Below are positions 37,084 to 44,948 of a DNA stretch of 64,000 nt, piece by piece. The stretch lies in NCBI RefSeq assembly GCF_003028855.1, contig NZ_CP028324.1:248001-312000 (forward strand). Reading direction: 5' to 3'. The notes below the pieces were generated by a model. It did not search any database and was not told the DNA's origin. It saw nothing but the letters and a program-made list of their open reading frames with translations. A program made the position numbers and the translations under genes. The DNA is from Pseudoduganella armeniaca (GTDB lineage Bacteria > Pseudomonadota > Gammaproteobacteria > Burkholderiales > Burkholderiaceae_D). Positions within the stretch are counted from its first letter, which is position 1; every line of letters starts with the position of its first letter.

Positions 37084-37704
37084 ATGCTGACCATACTGGG
37101 CAAGGAAACCTCGATCAACGTGCGCAAGGTGCTGTGGACCTGCCGCCTGCTGGACCTGCCGTGGCGGCTGGAGCCTTGGGGCAGCGGCGTGCGCGATCCG
37201 CGCGTGCCGGAGTTCATGGCCTTGAATCCGAACGCGCAGGTGCCCGTGCTGCGCGACGGCGACACGGTGCTGTGGGAGTCGAACACGATCTGCCGCTACC
37301 TCGCGACGCGCGCGGGCGATACGCCCCTGCTGCCGGCCGACGCGCTGGCGCGGGCCCGCGTCGAACAGTGGATGGATTGGCAGGCCACGGAGCTCAATAC
37401 GGCCTGGCGCCCCGCTTTCATGGCGCTGATGCGAGGCAGCGACAAGTTCGACAACGCGGCCGTCGCGGCCAGCGTGGGCGACTGGAACGACAAGATGCGC
37501 ATCCTGGACGCCCAGCTGGCGCACACCGGCGCCTACGTGGCCGGGGCGGCGGTGACGTTGGCGGACGTGGTCATCGCCTTGTCCGCCCACCGCTGGCGCA
37601 TGACGCCGATCGAGCACGCATCGCTGCCGGCGGTCGAGGCGTATCTGCGCCGGCTGGAAAACGTGCCCGGGTTCGCGCAGTACTGCGGCCCGGACACGCC
37701 GTAG
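37084..37704 (+). CDS. Glutathione S-transferase family protein
   Basis: Protein of 206 residues with the N-terminal thioredoxin-like domain (TSINVRKVLWTCRLLDLPW, NAQVPVLRDGDTVLWESNTI with the cis-Pro and ESNTI glutathione site) and the helical C-terminal domain (VTLADVVIALSAHRW). The substrate is unknown. It converges with rsmI, whose stop lies only 1 bp away, so transcripts probably overlap. Confidence 0.92.
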   Translation: MLTILGKETSINVRKVLWTCRLLDLPWRLEPWGSGVRDPRVPEFMALNPNAQVPVLRDGDTVLWESNTICRYLATRAGDTPLLPADALARARVEQWMDWQATELNTAWRPAFMALMRGSDKFDNAAVAASVGDWNDKMRILDAQLAHTGAYVAGAAVTLADVVIALSAHRWRMTPIEHASLPAVEAYLRRLENVPGFAQYCGPDTP

Positions 37705-37705
37705 C

Positions 37706-38611
37706 TCAGGCGCCCTTCAGCGCCAGCGCCCGTTCGTACAGGGCGTTCTTCTTGCGGCCCGTGATCTGCGCCGCCAGGCTGGCGGCCTGCTTGACGGAGC
37801 ATTCGGCCAACAGGATGTTCAGGATGCGCTCCGCTTCGGCGTCGCCCGCGTCGGCCGCTTCCGGCGCGCCTTCCAGCAGCACGACGTATTCGCCCTTCTC
37901 GCGATGCGCATCGGCTTGCAACCAGGCGGCGGCTTCGGCCAGCGGGCAGCGGTGGATTTCCTCGAACAGCTTGGTCAGCTCGCGCGCGAACACCACCTGG
38001 CGCGTCGGCTCGAAGGCGGTGGCCAGCGCCTGGGCACAGTCGACGATGCGGTGCGGCGCCTCGTAGAACACCAGCGTCGCCGTCACGCCGCGCAGGCCGT
38101 TCAGTACCGTCTCGCGCTGCTTGCCCTTGGCGGGCAGGAAGCCGACGAAGTGGAACTGGTCGTTGACCAGGCCACTGGCCGACAAGGCGGTGATGGCGGC
38201 CGAGGCGCCAGGCAGCGGCACCACGCGCAGGCCGGCGGCGATGACCGCATCGACGATCTTCGCGCCCGGGTCGGACACGCCGGGCGTGCCGGCATCGGAC
38301 ACCAGCGCGATGCGCTCGCCCGCCTGCAGCCGCCGCACCAGCACCTCGGCCGCTTCGCGCTCGTTGTGCATGTGCGCTGCCACCAGCGGCTTGTGGATGC
38401 CGAAGCGCTGCAGCAGGTGCGCCGTGTTGCGGGTGTCCTCGCAGGCGATCGCGTCCACCAGCGTCAACACGTGCAACGAGCGCAGGGTAATGTCGGTAAC
38501 ATTGCCGATGGGGGTGGCTACTACATACAATGTGGCCGTAGGATAGGTCTGGAGCGCCGTTTCGCCGAGCACGGGAAGTGTCGCGAGCACGCTGGATTCT
38601 TGAACTGTCAT
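37706..38611 (-). CDS. rsmI: 16S rRNA (cytidine-1402 2'-O) methyltransferase
   Basis: SAM-dependent rRNA methyltransferase of the tetrapyrrole-methylase fold, 301 residues. Motifs are LYVVATPIGNVTDITLRSL, AIACEDTRNTAHLLQRFGI, VSDAGTPGVSDPG, PLPGASAAITALSASGL and FYEAPHRI. The annotated ATG 38611 stands 9 bp from the ATG of the divergent lpoA gene. No ribosome site is visible, and the conserved part starts about 25 residues in, so a later start is possible. Confidence 0.95.
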   Translation of the reverse strand: MTVQESSVLATLPVLGETALQTYPTATLYVVATPIGNVTDITLRSLHVLTLVDAIACEDTRNTAHLLQRFGIHKPLVAAHMHNEREAAEVLVRRLQAGERIALVSDAGTPGVSDPGAKIVDAVIAAGLRVVPLPGASAAITALSASGLVNDQFHFVGFLPAKGKQRETVLNGLRGVTATLVFYEAPHRIVDCAQALATAFEPTRQVVFARELTKLFEEIHRCPLAEAAAWLQADAHREKGEYVVLLEGAPEAADAGDAEAERILNILLAECSVKQAASLAAQITGRKKNALYERALALKGA

Positions 38612-38620
38612 TGGGGTAGG

Positions 38621-39906
38621 ATGCTGGCAAATAAGATAAAAACACTGGTTCTGGGCGTGACCGCCGCGCTGGCGCTGTCGGCCTGCAGCACGCCCTGCGA
38701 CAGCCCGGGGGATTGTGCGCGCCTATCGAGACGGTGGCAAGCCCGCCGCCGGTCGAGCGCACGCGCCTGCCGGACCGGCCGCCCGAGCCGCCGCCCGAGG
38801 AAGCACAGGTCTACGCGGTGGCCATGCCGCCCGGGACCGCCGGCGAGGAAGCCACGCCCGCGGCGCCCGGCCAGACGGTACGCATCGGCCTGATGCTGCC
38901 GCTGCGCTCGGAAACCTTGGGCCAGGCCGCCGACGCGCTGCGCGCCGGCTTCATGGCCGCATGGGAGCGCGACAAGACCGGCTTCGACGTGGCCGTCATC
39001 GAAACGGGCGACGCGCCGGACGAAGTGCTGCCCGCCTACCAGGCGGCGCTGGGCCAGAACGACATCGTCGTGGGCCCGCTGGCCCGCTCGGCCGTCACGG
39101 CGCTGGCGGCCAGCCCGCTGGTGACGAAACCGACGATTGCGCTGAACCATCCGGAGGGCCGCGAAGCTACCAGCCTGCCGCCGCAAATGGTGGCGATCGG
39201 CCTGTCGATCGAGGACGAGGCACGCCAGGTCGCCGACTGGGCCGCGCAGGACTTCCCCGGCGGCGAAGCGCTGGTCCTCTCCGGCGGCAAGGAATGGCAG
39301 CGCCGCATCGCCAACGCGTTTGCCGCCCAGTGGCAGCGGCTGGGCCATGCGTCCAAGACGCTGGAACTGAGCACGCCGAACGGCTACCTGAGCGACCCGG
39401 AACTGACCGCGCTGCGCGCCCGGCTGTCCAGCGAGCCGGTCGAGCTGCTGTTTGCCGCGCTGGACGCGGATCAAGCGCGCCAGCTGCGCACCGCGCTGAA
39501 CGCGCCGCCGCTGGGCGATATCCCGCTGTACGGCACCTCATCGCTGAACCCCGGCCGCGTCAGCCTGCTGCAGGGGACCGAGCTCAATGGCGTACGGCTG
39601 CTGGACCTGCCGTGGCAGGTCCAGCGCGACCATCCCGCCGTGATGACCTACCCGCGCCCCGAGCCGCGTGACGAGGCGCGCCTGTCGGCGGACATGGAAC
39701 GCCTGTACGCGCTCGGTATCGACGCGTTCCGGGTGGCGCGCGAGATCGCCCTGAAACCCGGCCAGCCGCTGGTGCTGGACGGCGTGACGGGCCGGCTGGA
39801 CATCGAGTTCGGCAACGGCCCGGCGAAATTCCGCCGCGTCGAACCGGCCGCCGTCTACCGCAACGGCGTGGCCGTGCCGCTGCCGCCGGCAAGCAGCCAG
39901 CAATAA
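38621..39906 (+). pseudogene. lpoA: Penicillin-binding protein activator (LpoA/LppC lipoprotein), broken by one missing base
   Basis: Outer-membrane lipoprotein that activates PBP1A in E. coli. The leader LVLGVTAALALSAC ends in a lipobox. The C-terminal periplasmic-binding-like domain is clear: VRIGLMLPLRSETLGQAADA, VGPLARSAVTALAA, and PLYGTSSLNPGR. The frame breaks at the run of five G (38707-38711): upstream CDSPGDCARL, downstream GLCAPIETVAS. A sixth G joins them as one 428-residue protein. The homopolymer position suggests a sequencing error. The N-terminal TPR-like domain of E. coli LpoA is absent, as usual in this group. Confidence 0.85.
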
Positions 39907-39914
39907 CCGGCGCC

Positions 39915-40265
39915 ATGTCCCGCACCGCGCAGCAGGACAAGGGCCAGCAAGGCGAGGACGCCGCGCTGGCCCACCTGCTGCGCCAGGGCCTGGCGCTGGT
40001 CGAGCGCAATTTTCGCTGCCAGGGCGGGGAACTGGACCTGATCATGCGCGACGGCGCCTGCCTCGTCTTCGTCGAAGTACGGCGACGCCAGAGCCGCGGC
40101 TTCGGCGGCGCCGCCGCCAGCATCACACCGGCCAAGCAGCGCCGCCTGGTGCATGCGGCCGAAACCTACCTGTTGCGCTATCCGCGCGTGCCGCCGTGCC
40201 GCTTCGACGTGATCGCCATCGACGCCGGCCGCATCGAGTGGCTGCGTGACGTGCAATTTTCATAA
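39915..40265 (+). CDS. yraN: YraN family (UPF0102) nuclease-fold protein
   Basis: Small protein of 116 residues with the Holliday-junction-resolvase/endonuclease-like core: QGEDAALAHLL, VERNFRCQGGELDLIM, LVFVEVRRR and the Asp in RFDVIAID. The E-LDLI...VFVEVR pattern is the metal-binding PD-(D/E)xK type. No activity is proven for the family. Its neighbours rsmI, lpoA, diaA and yraP match the E. coli order. Confidence 0.93.
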   Translation: MSRTAQQDKGQQGEDAALAHLLRQGLALVERNFRCQGGELDLIMRDGACLVFVEVRRRQSRGFGGAAASITPAKQRRLVHAAETYLLRYPRVPPCRFDVIAIDAGRIEWLRDVQFS

Positions 40266-40356
40266 CGCCGCGCTGCCCGGGCATCGCACAGGTGTAAGCA
40301 GATTTAACCGCGCTTGCGGGGCGGCGGCCCGCGCCGCACTATATAATCCAATGACT

Positions 40357-40953
40357 ATGACTAATCAACGCATCCTCTCGCACTTCCACGAAAGTGCCGA
40401 AACCAAGATTCAGTCCGCAACCGTCCTGGCGCAACCGATTGCGCAGGCGATCGAGCTGATGTTTGCAGCCCTCTCCAATGGCAACAAGATCCTTGCCTGC
40501 GGCAATGGCGGCTCGGCGGCCGACTCGCAGCACTTCGCTGCCGAGCTGGTTGGCCGTTTCGAACGCGAGCGCTTCCCGCTGCCCGCGCTGGCCCTGACCA
40601 CCGACACGTCCCTCTTGACGGCCGTCGCCAACGACTACAGCTACCGCGAGATCTTCAGCAAGCAGGTGCAGGCGTTCGGCCAGGCCGGCGACATCCTGCT
40701 GGCCATCTCCACCTCCGGCAACTCGGCCAACGTGATGGCCGCCATCGAAGCGGCGCTGGAGCGCGAGATGCGCGTGGTGGCGCTGACGGGCAAGGGCGGC
40801 GGCGCGATCGGCAAGATGCTGACGGATGCGGACGTGCACATCTGCGTGCCGGCCGAGCGCACCGCGCGCATCCAGGAAGTACACCTGACCTGTATCCACT
40901 GCATTTGCGACGGCATCGACGTCGCCCTGTTCGGAGGAGATGTGAATGAGTAA
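40357..40953 (+). CDS. diaA: DnaA initiator-associating protein / phosphoheptose isomerase-type SIS protein
   Basis: SIS-domain protein of 198 residues (200 if ATG 40351 is used). Motifs are NKILACGNGGSAADSQHFAA, LTTDTSLLTAVANDY, ILLAISTSGNSANVMAAIEA and ARIQEVHLTCIHCICD. Close to both DiaA and GmhA; its position between yraN and yraP argues for DiaA, which binds DnaA and tunes replication initiation. No ribosome site precedes the start, but TATAAT at 40342-40347 would place the transcript start near the second ATG, so leaderless translation is possible. The last 8 bases overlap the next gene. Confidence 0.9.
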   Translation: MTNQRILSHFHESAETKIQSATVLAQPIAQAIELMFAALSNGNKILACGNGGSAADSQHFAAELVGRFERERFPLPALALTTDTSLLTAVANDYSYREIFSKQVQAFGQAGDILLAISTSGNSANVMAAIEAALEREMRVVALTGKGGGAIGKMLTDADVHICVPAERTARIQEVHLTCIHCICDGIDVALFGGDVNE

Positions 40954-41587
40954 AGCCCTGCTGCGCCGCCTGCAACGCCCGGTCGCGGTCGCCCTGTTGG
41001 GCGGCATGATGATGAGCAGCCTGTCCGGTTGCGTCGCGCTGGTCGCCGGTGGCGCCGTCGCCGGCACCATGGCCGCTTCCGACCGCCGCACGTTCGGCGC
41101 GCAGACGGAGGACAAGTCCATCGCCGTCAAGGCCGATGTGCGCATTCGTAACGTCGTCGGCGACGCGGGGCACGTCAACGTCAACTCGTTCAACCGCAAG
41201 GCCCTCGTCACGGGCGAAGTGCGCGACGAGGCGATGAAGGCCGCCGTCGAGCGCGAAGTGAAGGCCATCGAGGGCGTGCAGTCGGTCGTCAACGAACTGG
41301 AAATCGCCGGACCGGCCAGCTACACGTCCCGTTCCAACGACGCGCTGCTGACCACCAAGGTCAAGGCCAGCCTGGTGGACGCCAAGGACATCTCGGCCAA
41401 CTCGTTCAAGGTCGTCACCGAGCGCGGCATCGTCTACCTGATGGGCCGCGTGACGCAGCGCGAAGCCAACAAGGCCACCGAGATCGCCCGTGGCGTGAAC
41501 GGCGTGTCGAAAGTGGTGCGCGTGTTCGAGTACATCACCGAAGAAGAGTGGAAGCAGTACCAGCCGAATCCTGCCCCGCAGGCTTGA
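40946..41587 (+). CDS. dolP: BON-domain outer-membrane lipoprotein (YraP/DolP-like)
   Basis: Lipoprotein of 213 residues; the leader ends LSGC. Two BON domains are visible: IAVKADVRIRNVVGDAGHVN... with VVNELEI, and LLTTKVKASLVDAKDISANS with VVRVFEYI. DolP supports outer-membrane integrity in E. coli. GGAGGAG precedes ATG 40946 inside the end of diaA, so the two are translationally coupled. Confidence 0.92.
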   Translation: MSKALLRRLQRPVAVALLGGMMMSSLSGCVALVAGGAVAGTMAASDRRTFGAQTEDKSIAVKADVRIRNVVGDAGHVNVNSFNRKALVTGEVRDEAMKAAVEREVKAIEGVQSVVNELEIAGPASYTSRSNDALLTTKVKASLVDAKDISANSFKVVTERGIVYLMGRVTQREANKATEIARGVNGVSKVVRVFEYITEEEWKQYQPNPAPQA

Positions 41588-41604
41588 GCACCGGAGGTAA
41601 CACC

Positions 41605-42117
41605 ATGACGACGTCCTCGCAAGCCTGGATCAAGCCGGCCATCGCGGCAGCGGTACTGGCCGCCGCCGGCCTTGGCGCCTACTATTCGCTGAGCAGCGCG
41701 CCCAGCGCGCCGCCGGTGACGTTCGTCGACATCAAGGGCGGCCGCATCACGCCGGACGACCTGCGCGGCAAGGTCGTCATGGTCAATTTCTGGGCCACGT
41801 CGTGCACCACCTGCGTGGCCGAGATGCCGGAAATGGTCGACACGTACAACAAGTACAAGGGCCAGGGCCTGGAATTCGTCGCCGTCGCGATGAAGTACGA
41901 CCCGCCCAACTACGTCGTCAATTTCACCGAAACGCGCCAACTGCCGTTCAAGGTCGCGCTGGACGTGACGGGCGAGGCGGCCAAGGCCTACGGCGACGTG
42001 GCGATGACACCCACCACCTTCGTCATCGACAAGGATGGCAAGATCCTCAAACGGTATGTGGGCAAGCCGGAGTTCGCGGCCTTGCACAAGCTGCTGGAAA
42101 AAGCGCTGCGGGGGTGA
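41605..42117 (+). CDS. TlpA/ResA-like membrane-anchored thioredoxin
   Basis: Periplasmic thiol-disulfide protein of 170 residues. A single N-terminal membrane segment (AIAAAVLAAAGLGAYYSL) anchors it. The thioredoxin fold has the redox site WATSCTTCVAEMP (CTTC instead of the common CGPC or CxPC), the cis-Pro region MTPTTFVIDKDG and a C-terminal helix. Likely a reductant for cytochrome c maturation or a general disulfide enzyme. It is the last high-GC gene before the AT-rich islet. Confidence 0.88.
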   Translation: MTTSSQAWIKPAIAAAVLAAAGLGAYYSLSSAPSAPPVTFVDIKGGRITPDDLRGKVVMVNFWATSCTTCVAEMPEMVDTYNKYKGQGLEFVAVAMKYDPPNYVVNFTETRQLPFKVALDVTGEAAKAYGDVAMTPTTFVIDKDGKILKRYVGKPEFAALHKLLEKALRG

Positions 42118-42214
42118 GCACGCGTTAATGGCGAGTGCGAGTGGGCATTTTATAAACTATCGGGTTAGCGATCCAATGGCGATGGTCCTTTTGCTTCGCT
42201 AAAAAATCTAATAG

Positions 42215-42895
42215 CTATCGATTTTCGTGAACCTTGAATATCGCATCAGCGAGCCTAGAGCCCGTAGAAACAAGCTTAGACAACACCCGCAATTGCTCAA
42301 CACTTGCCATCTGCGCAGTAGGAAGCGGATAATTTATGGAGTGATCAATCTCTCCCCATATCTCTTCAAATAAAGTGCGAACTTGCACTTCACAACAGGT
42401 CCCGTCGAACCGATTCGCTGGCGCCAGCAGAAAATGAACGCTTGTGTAGTACGATGGCTTTAAAGAGGTTCGGATTTTGAAGTTTTTGAAGTACTCCACC
42501 GATTCGGGGTCCCAAGTATATGCAATTGGCTTTTCGAGAAGACGCCACTGTTTTGATTTTACTTTATCTTCTATAAAATCAAAAATAAGCTTAAATTGGG
42601 CTTGATGGAGGTGCAATATACGAAGTCCAGCAAAATCTGTTATCTCCGAAAATAAATTCTCTGCATTTATTACCCTTCCTCCAGCTCGCTTGCGCTTTAT
42701 CTTATCCGCCAAGTGATTTTCATCCTTCAGCCGTGCCCGGACAGTGTGGATTGGGGTAGGCACACCTGTATTTAGTTCGGGGCAGGACAGAAACTCATTT
42801 GCCACCGATTGGCTAAAGAGCTCAAACAGTCGCCGCTTTTCCTTGAATAGAGATACCAACTCTGCTACCGGCAGTTCTGCCATCTTGATTTCCAT
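42215..42895 (-). CDS. RelA/SpoT-type nucleotide pyrophosphokinase-domain protein (possible toxSAS-like effector)
   Basis: Protein of 226 residues made of a single RelA/SpoT synthetase domain, with no hydrolase, TGS or ACT domains. Family motifs are visible: the ATP-site stretch ARLKDENHLADK (54-65), TDFAGLRI (86-93), the Tyr-containing SYYTSVHF (148-155), EVQVRTLFEEIW (169-180) and EIDHSINY (182-189). So the active site looks intact. Stand-alone members either make (p)ppGpp or, in toxic forms, (p)ppApp, or transfer pyrophosphate to tRNA. It starts 2 bp after the ParA-type gene and would be co-expressed with it. No classical antitoxin gene is adjacent; the ATPase may be the control part. ATG 42883 is an alternative start. 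Confidence 0.85.
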   Translation of the reverse strand: MEIKMAELPVAELVSLFKEKRRLFELFSQSVANEFLSCPELNTGVPTPIHTVRARLKDENHLADKIKRKRAGGRVINAENLFSEITDFAGLRILHLHQAQFKLIFDFIEDKVKSKQWRLLEKPIAYTWDPESVEYFKNFKIRTSLKPSYYTSVHFLLAPANRFDGTCCEVQVRTLFEEIWGEIDHSINYPLPTAQMASVEQLRVLSKLVSTGSRLADAIFKVHENR

Positions 42896-42897
42896 AT

Positions 42898-44004
42898 TTA
42901 CGCCAGAAGTTTAATACGCTGAATTAGAGCGTGCGAAAAATCGGTGTATTTCTTTTTTGTTCCAAGGATATCGGGCTTTTGCCCATTGATTGTGTTCTGA
43001 TGCTCCTTGTCAATAGCGTCAAGATCCGGAATACGCCACATTGGCACCCGGTAATGCTGCGCTAGTGTGGGGAACGTGTTGTGGCTATGCATAATCGACT
43101 CACCACCAATAGGCTCCGCAAGAAGCTCGTCGTTGATATTTATTCGAAGATCGTGACCTATATATTGATGGATAATACTTGGAATAGCTAAAGCATATTT
43201 TAAATGAGCCTGAGCAAGATTCCATTTAGAGCTATGTTTCGTGTATTTTCTTGCGTTGTAAATGGTATAACCTAAGAATTGCACAAATGCTTTTGGGAAA
43301 AGTTTTCTTTTATCGCTAGATATCAGCCGGTATATGATATCAAATTCTTCGTGCCATTTTGTTAAGCTACTTCCAATGTTGCGGATACCGTAAAGTGAGA
43401 ACATATCAGGGGCTGCGGGAACAAAAAACCCATCCACAGTAGATATGATCGTCTTATTGAGCGCACCTAAGCTGGGCGACGTATCAATAATTACATAGTC
43501 GTATTTAAACTTTTTACCGTACTCTTCAGCCAGTGCGCGCACACGAGTGATCGTGCGGATCGCAAGCGCATCCCCGCGATATGCGTCACTCCAACGTGAC
43601 GATATCTTTTCCTCGAACTCATGTATCGACAAGCGTCCGGGTATCATATGAAGATCTTTATTGATCTTCAACGGCGGAGGAAGCGTCTCGTATTCGCCAG
43701 TACCATCTATGGTTGGCATTAGAAGATAATGTAGCGAGCGTGGTTTCTTATGCAATGCGTTGAGCTTTGCCTGCGGGGTGTTTTTATGGAACTCCTCAAC
43801 GCCCATTTCAATACACTTATCTTCCTCTTCCCATATTTTGTGGATTTCATCCACGGAGAGGGAGTAGATTGTAAGGTTACATTGCGGATCAGCGTCCATA
43901 ACAAGGACCTTGTGACCTAGCGAACTCAACGAATGGGCGAGATGATAAGTCAATGTTGTCTTACCAACACCACCTTTGTTATTGAACACAGATAAAATTT
44001 TCAT
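42898..44004 (-). CDS. ParA/MinD-type ATPase (AAA_31), paired with a RelA/SpoT-domain gene
   Basis: ATPase of 368 residues with a deviant Walker A motif NNKGGVGKTTL (residues 8-18, both lysines of the ParA class), switch I DADPQCNLT (37-45) and Walker B YVIIDTSPSLGALN (170-183). It is longer than plain plasmid ParA. An insertion (about 50-130) and a long C-terminal part (about 235-368) lack known motifs. No ParB gene or parS-like repeats are adjacent, so a role in DNA segregation is unlikely; it may sense or regulate the RelA-like partner. AGGGAG stands before ATG 44004, and a promoter-like pair is seen at 44030-44058. Confidence 0.87.
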   Translation of the reverse strand: MKILSVFNNKGGVGKTTLTYHLAHSLSSLGHKVLVMDADPQCNLTIYSLSVDEIHKIWEEEDKCIEMGVEEFHKNTPQAKLNALHKKPRSLHYLLMPTIDGTGEYETLPPPLKINKDLHMIPGRLSIHEFEEKISSRWSDAYRGDALAIRTITRVRALAEEYGKKFKYDYVIIDTSPSLGALNKTIISTVDGFFVPAAPDMFSLYGIRNIGSSLTKWHEEFDIIYRLISSDKRKLFPKAFVQFLGYTIYNARKYTKHSSKWNLAQAHLKYALAIPSIIHQYIGHDLRININDELLAEPIGGESIMHSHNTFPTLAQHYRVPMWRIPDLDAIDKEHQNTINGQKPDILGTKKKYTDFSHALIQRIKLLA

Positions 44005-44327
44005 TTCGCTCCCTAGCTAAAGAGATTTCAGAGTATCACTTTAGATTCCTGAGCGCAACTGTAGCATATACCATATGTAGAGAACTCCCGGCGATCTCCG
44101 AAGCTGAGAATGAAAGATGACAAAATCTAATGGGAAAAATGCAAGGTTGCCTCGTCAATCACGTTCGTATGGCGCCCTACCTTTGAGCATACTGCAGGAA
44201 AACGTTGACTGTGATGCGAGGCTTAGCGATGTCAAACACCATCGACATGCTAGTTACATATCTGGGGTCTGTGCAGGTCGTACCAGTAGAGCTAGCTACT
44301 TTGAAGGCAGGGCTCGCGTACGGGCGG
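44005..44327. other. Islet edge without a supported gene
   Basis: Apart from the promoter candidate, this stretch shows no convincing gene. A 76-codon frame on the plus strand (44117-44347) has no ribosome site and no family likeness. The sequence is intermediate in composition and probably contains the right junction of the islet. Confidence 0.45.
44030..44058 (-). promoter_or_regulatory. Candidate promoter of the ParA-RelA-like operon
   Basis: On the minus strand, TTGCGC (44058-44053) and TACTCT (44035-44030) are 17 bp apart, with the expected transcript start about 20 bases before ATG 44004. A short palindrome CATAT-ACC-ATATG (44065-44077) lies directly upstream of the -35 and could be an operator. 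Confidence 0.45.
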
Positions 44328-44465
44328 TCAATCAGTATCTTGATTAATCTCTTTGGGGTCCTGTTCTGCCTTAGTGCGGCTACGGGCCCGATACCACTCG
44401 CGCGCCAGCGGCGACAGCGCGGCCATGATGCCCGCCACGATGATCGCCAGCCCCACGTACAGCAT
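44328..44465 (-). CDS. Small single-pass membrane protein (45 aa)
   Basis: Short frame starting 1 bp after the thioesterase stop. It has one hydrophobic segment (YVGLAIIVAGIMAALSPLA), then a charged tail (REWYRARSRTKAEQDPKEIN) ending in TGA at the edge of the AT-rich islet. The first half has the codon use of the host genome, and the coupling to the thioesterase suggests that it is real. Its C-terminus may have been altered by the insertion. Function unknown. Confidence 0.5.
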   Translation of the reverse strand: MLYVGLAIIVAGIMAALSPLAREWYRARSRTKAEQDPKEINQDTD

Positions 44466-44466
44466 C

Positions 44467-44892
44467 TTACTTGGACGGGTACAGCACCATCTGGGTGCAG
44501 CGGAACAGCGCGATCGTCTTGCCGTTGGCCTTGTTCGTCACTGTCGCATCCCAAACCTGCGTCGTTTTCCCCAGGTGGACCGCCTTGGCCGTGACGGCGA
44601 TCGCGCCTTCGCGCGCCGTGCCCAGGTGGTTCGACTTCAGTTCGATCGTCGTGAAATTCTGCGCGCCTTCCGGCAGGTGCGAGAAGCACGCGTAGCCGCA
44701 GGCCGTGTCGGCCAGCGTGACCACCGTGCCCGCGTGCAGATAGCCGTTCGGCGCCAGGTGGTGCTTGGCGATCTCCAGCTCGGCCGACAGCTCGCCCTGG
44801 CCCGTGGCCGTGATGCGGATGCCCAAGTGATCCGACAAGGTGCCGTTGGCGAAGGTGTTGAAGTACTCCGGGGTGAATTTGGTGTCTGCCAT
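44467..44892 (-). CDS. PaaI-family hotdog thioesterase
   Basis: Hotdog-fold acyl-CoA thioesterase of 141 residues. The signature is HHLAPNGYLHAGTVVTLADT with the catalytic-type Asp in ADTACGYACF, then FTTIELKSNHLGTAREG. The likely substrate is an aromatic or short-chain acyl-CoA. It begins at ATG 44892 and is followed by the 45-residue membrane protein. Confidence 0.9.
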   Translation of the reverse strand: MADTKFTPEYFNTFANGTLSDHLGIRITATGQGELSAELEIAKHHLAPNGYLHAGTVVTLADTACGYACFSHLPEGAQNFTTIELKSNHLGTAREGAIAVTAKAVHLGKTTQVWDATVTNKANGKTIALFRCTQMVLYPSK

Positions 44893-44948
44893 GATGATTA
44901 TTATTCGTTACTGAAAAAACCATCATAAACCAGATTCGCACGGGCGTT

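Larger units (their letters stand above)
42130..44345. other. AT-rich islet between tlpA-like and thioesterase genes
   Basis: Base composition drops sharply from about 42130 to about 44345 compared with both sides, and codon use changes (many AAA, ATT, TTT, GAA, TTA). Two minus-strand genes fill most of it. There is no integrase, transposase, tRNA or long flanking repeat; only a 10-bp direct repeat AAAATCTAAT (42203-42212 and 44122-44131) is visible. It interrupts an otherwise housekeeping-type stretch and is best read as horizontally acquired. Confidence 0.8.

Noticed and set aside
42898..44004. Plasmid or chromosome partition locus
   Set aside because: The ATPase is of ParA type, but there is no ParB gene and no iterated parS-like sites next to it; its partner is a nucleotide transferase.
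44117..44347. 76-codon plus-strand frame at the right edge of the islet
   Set aside because: No ribosome site, no family likeness and untypical composition; it overlaps the supported 45-residue gene on the other strand.
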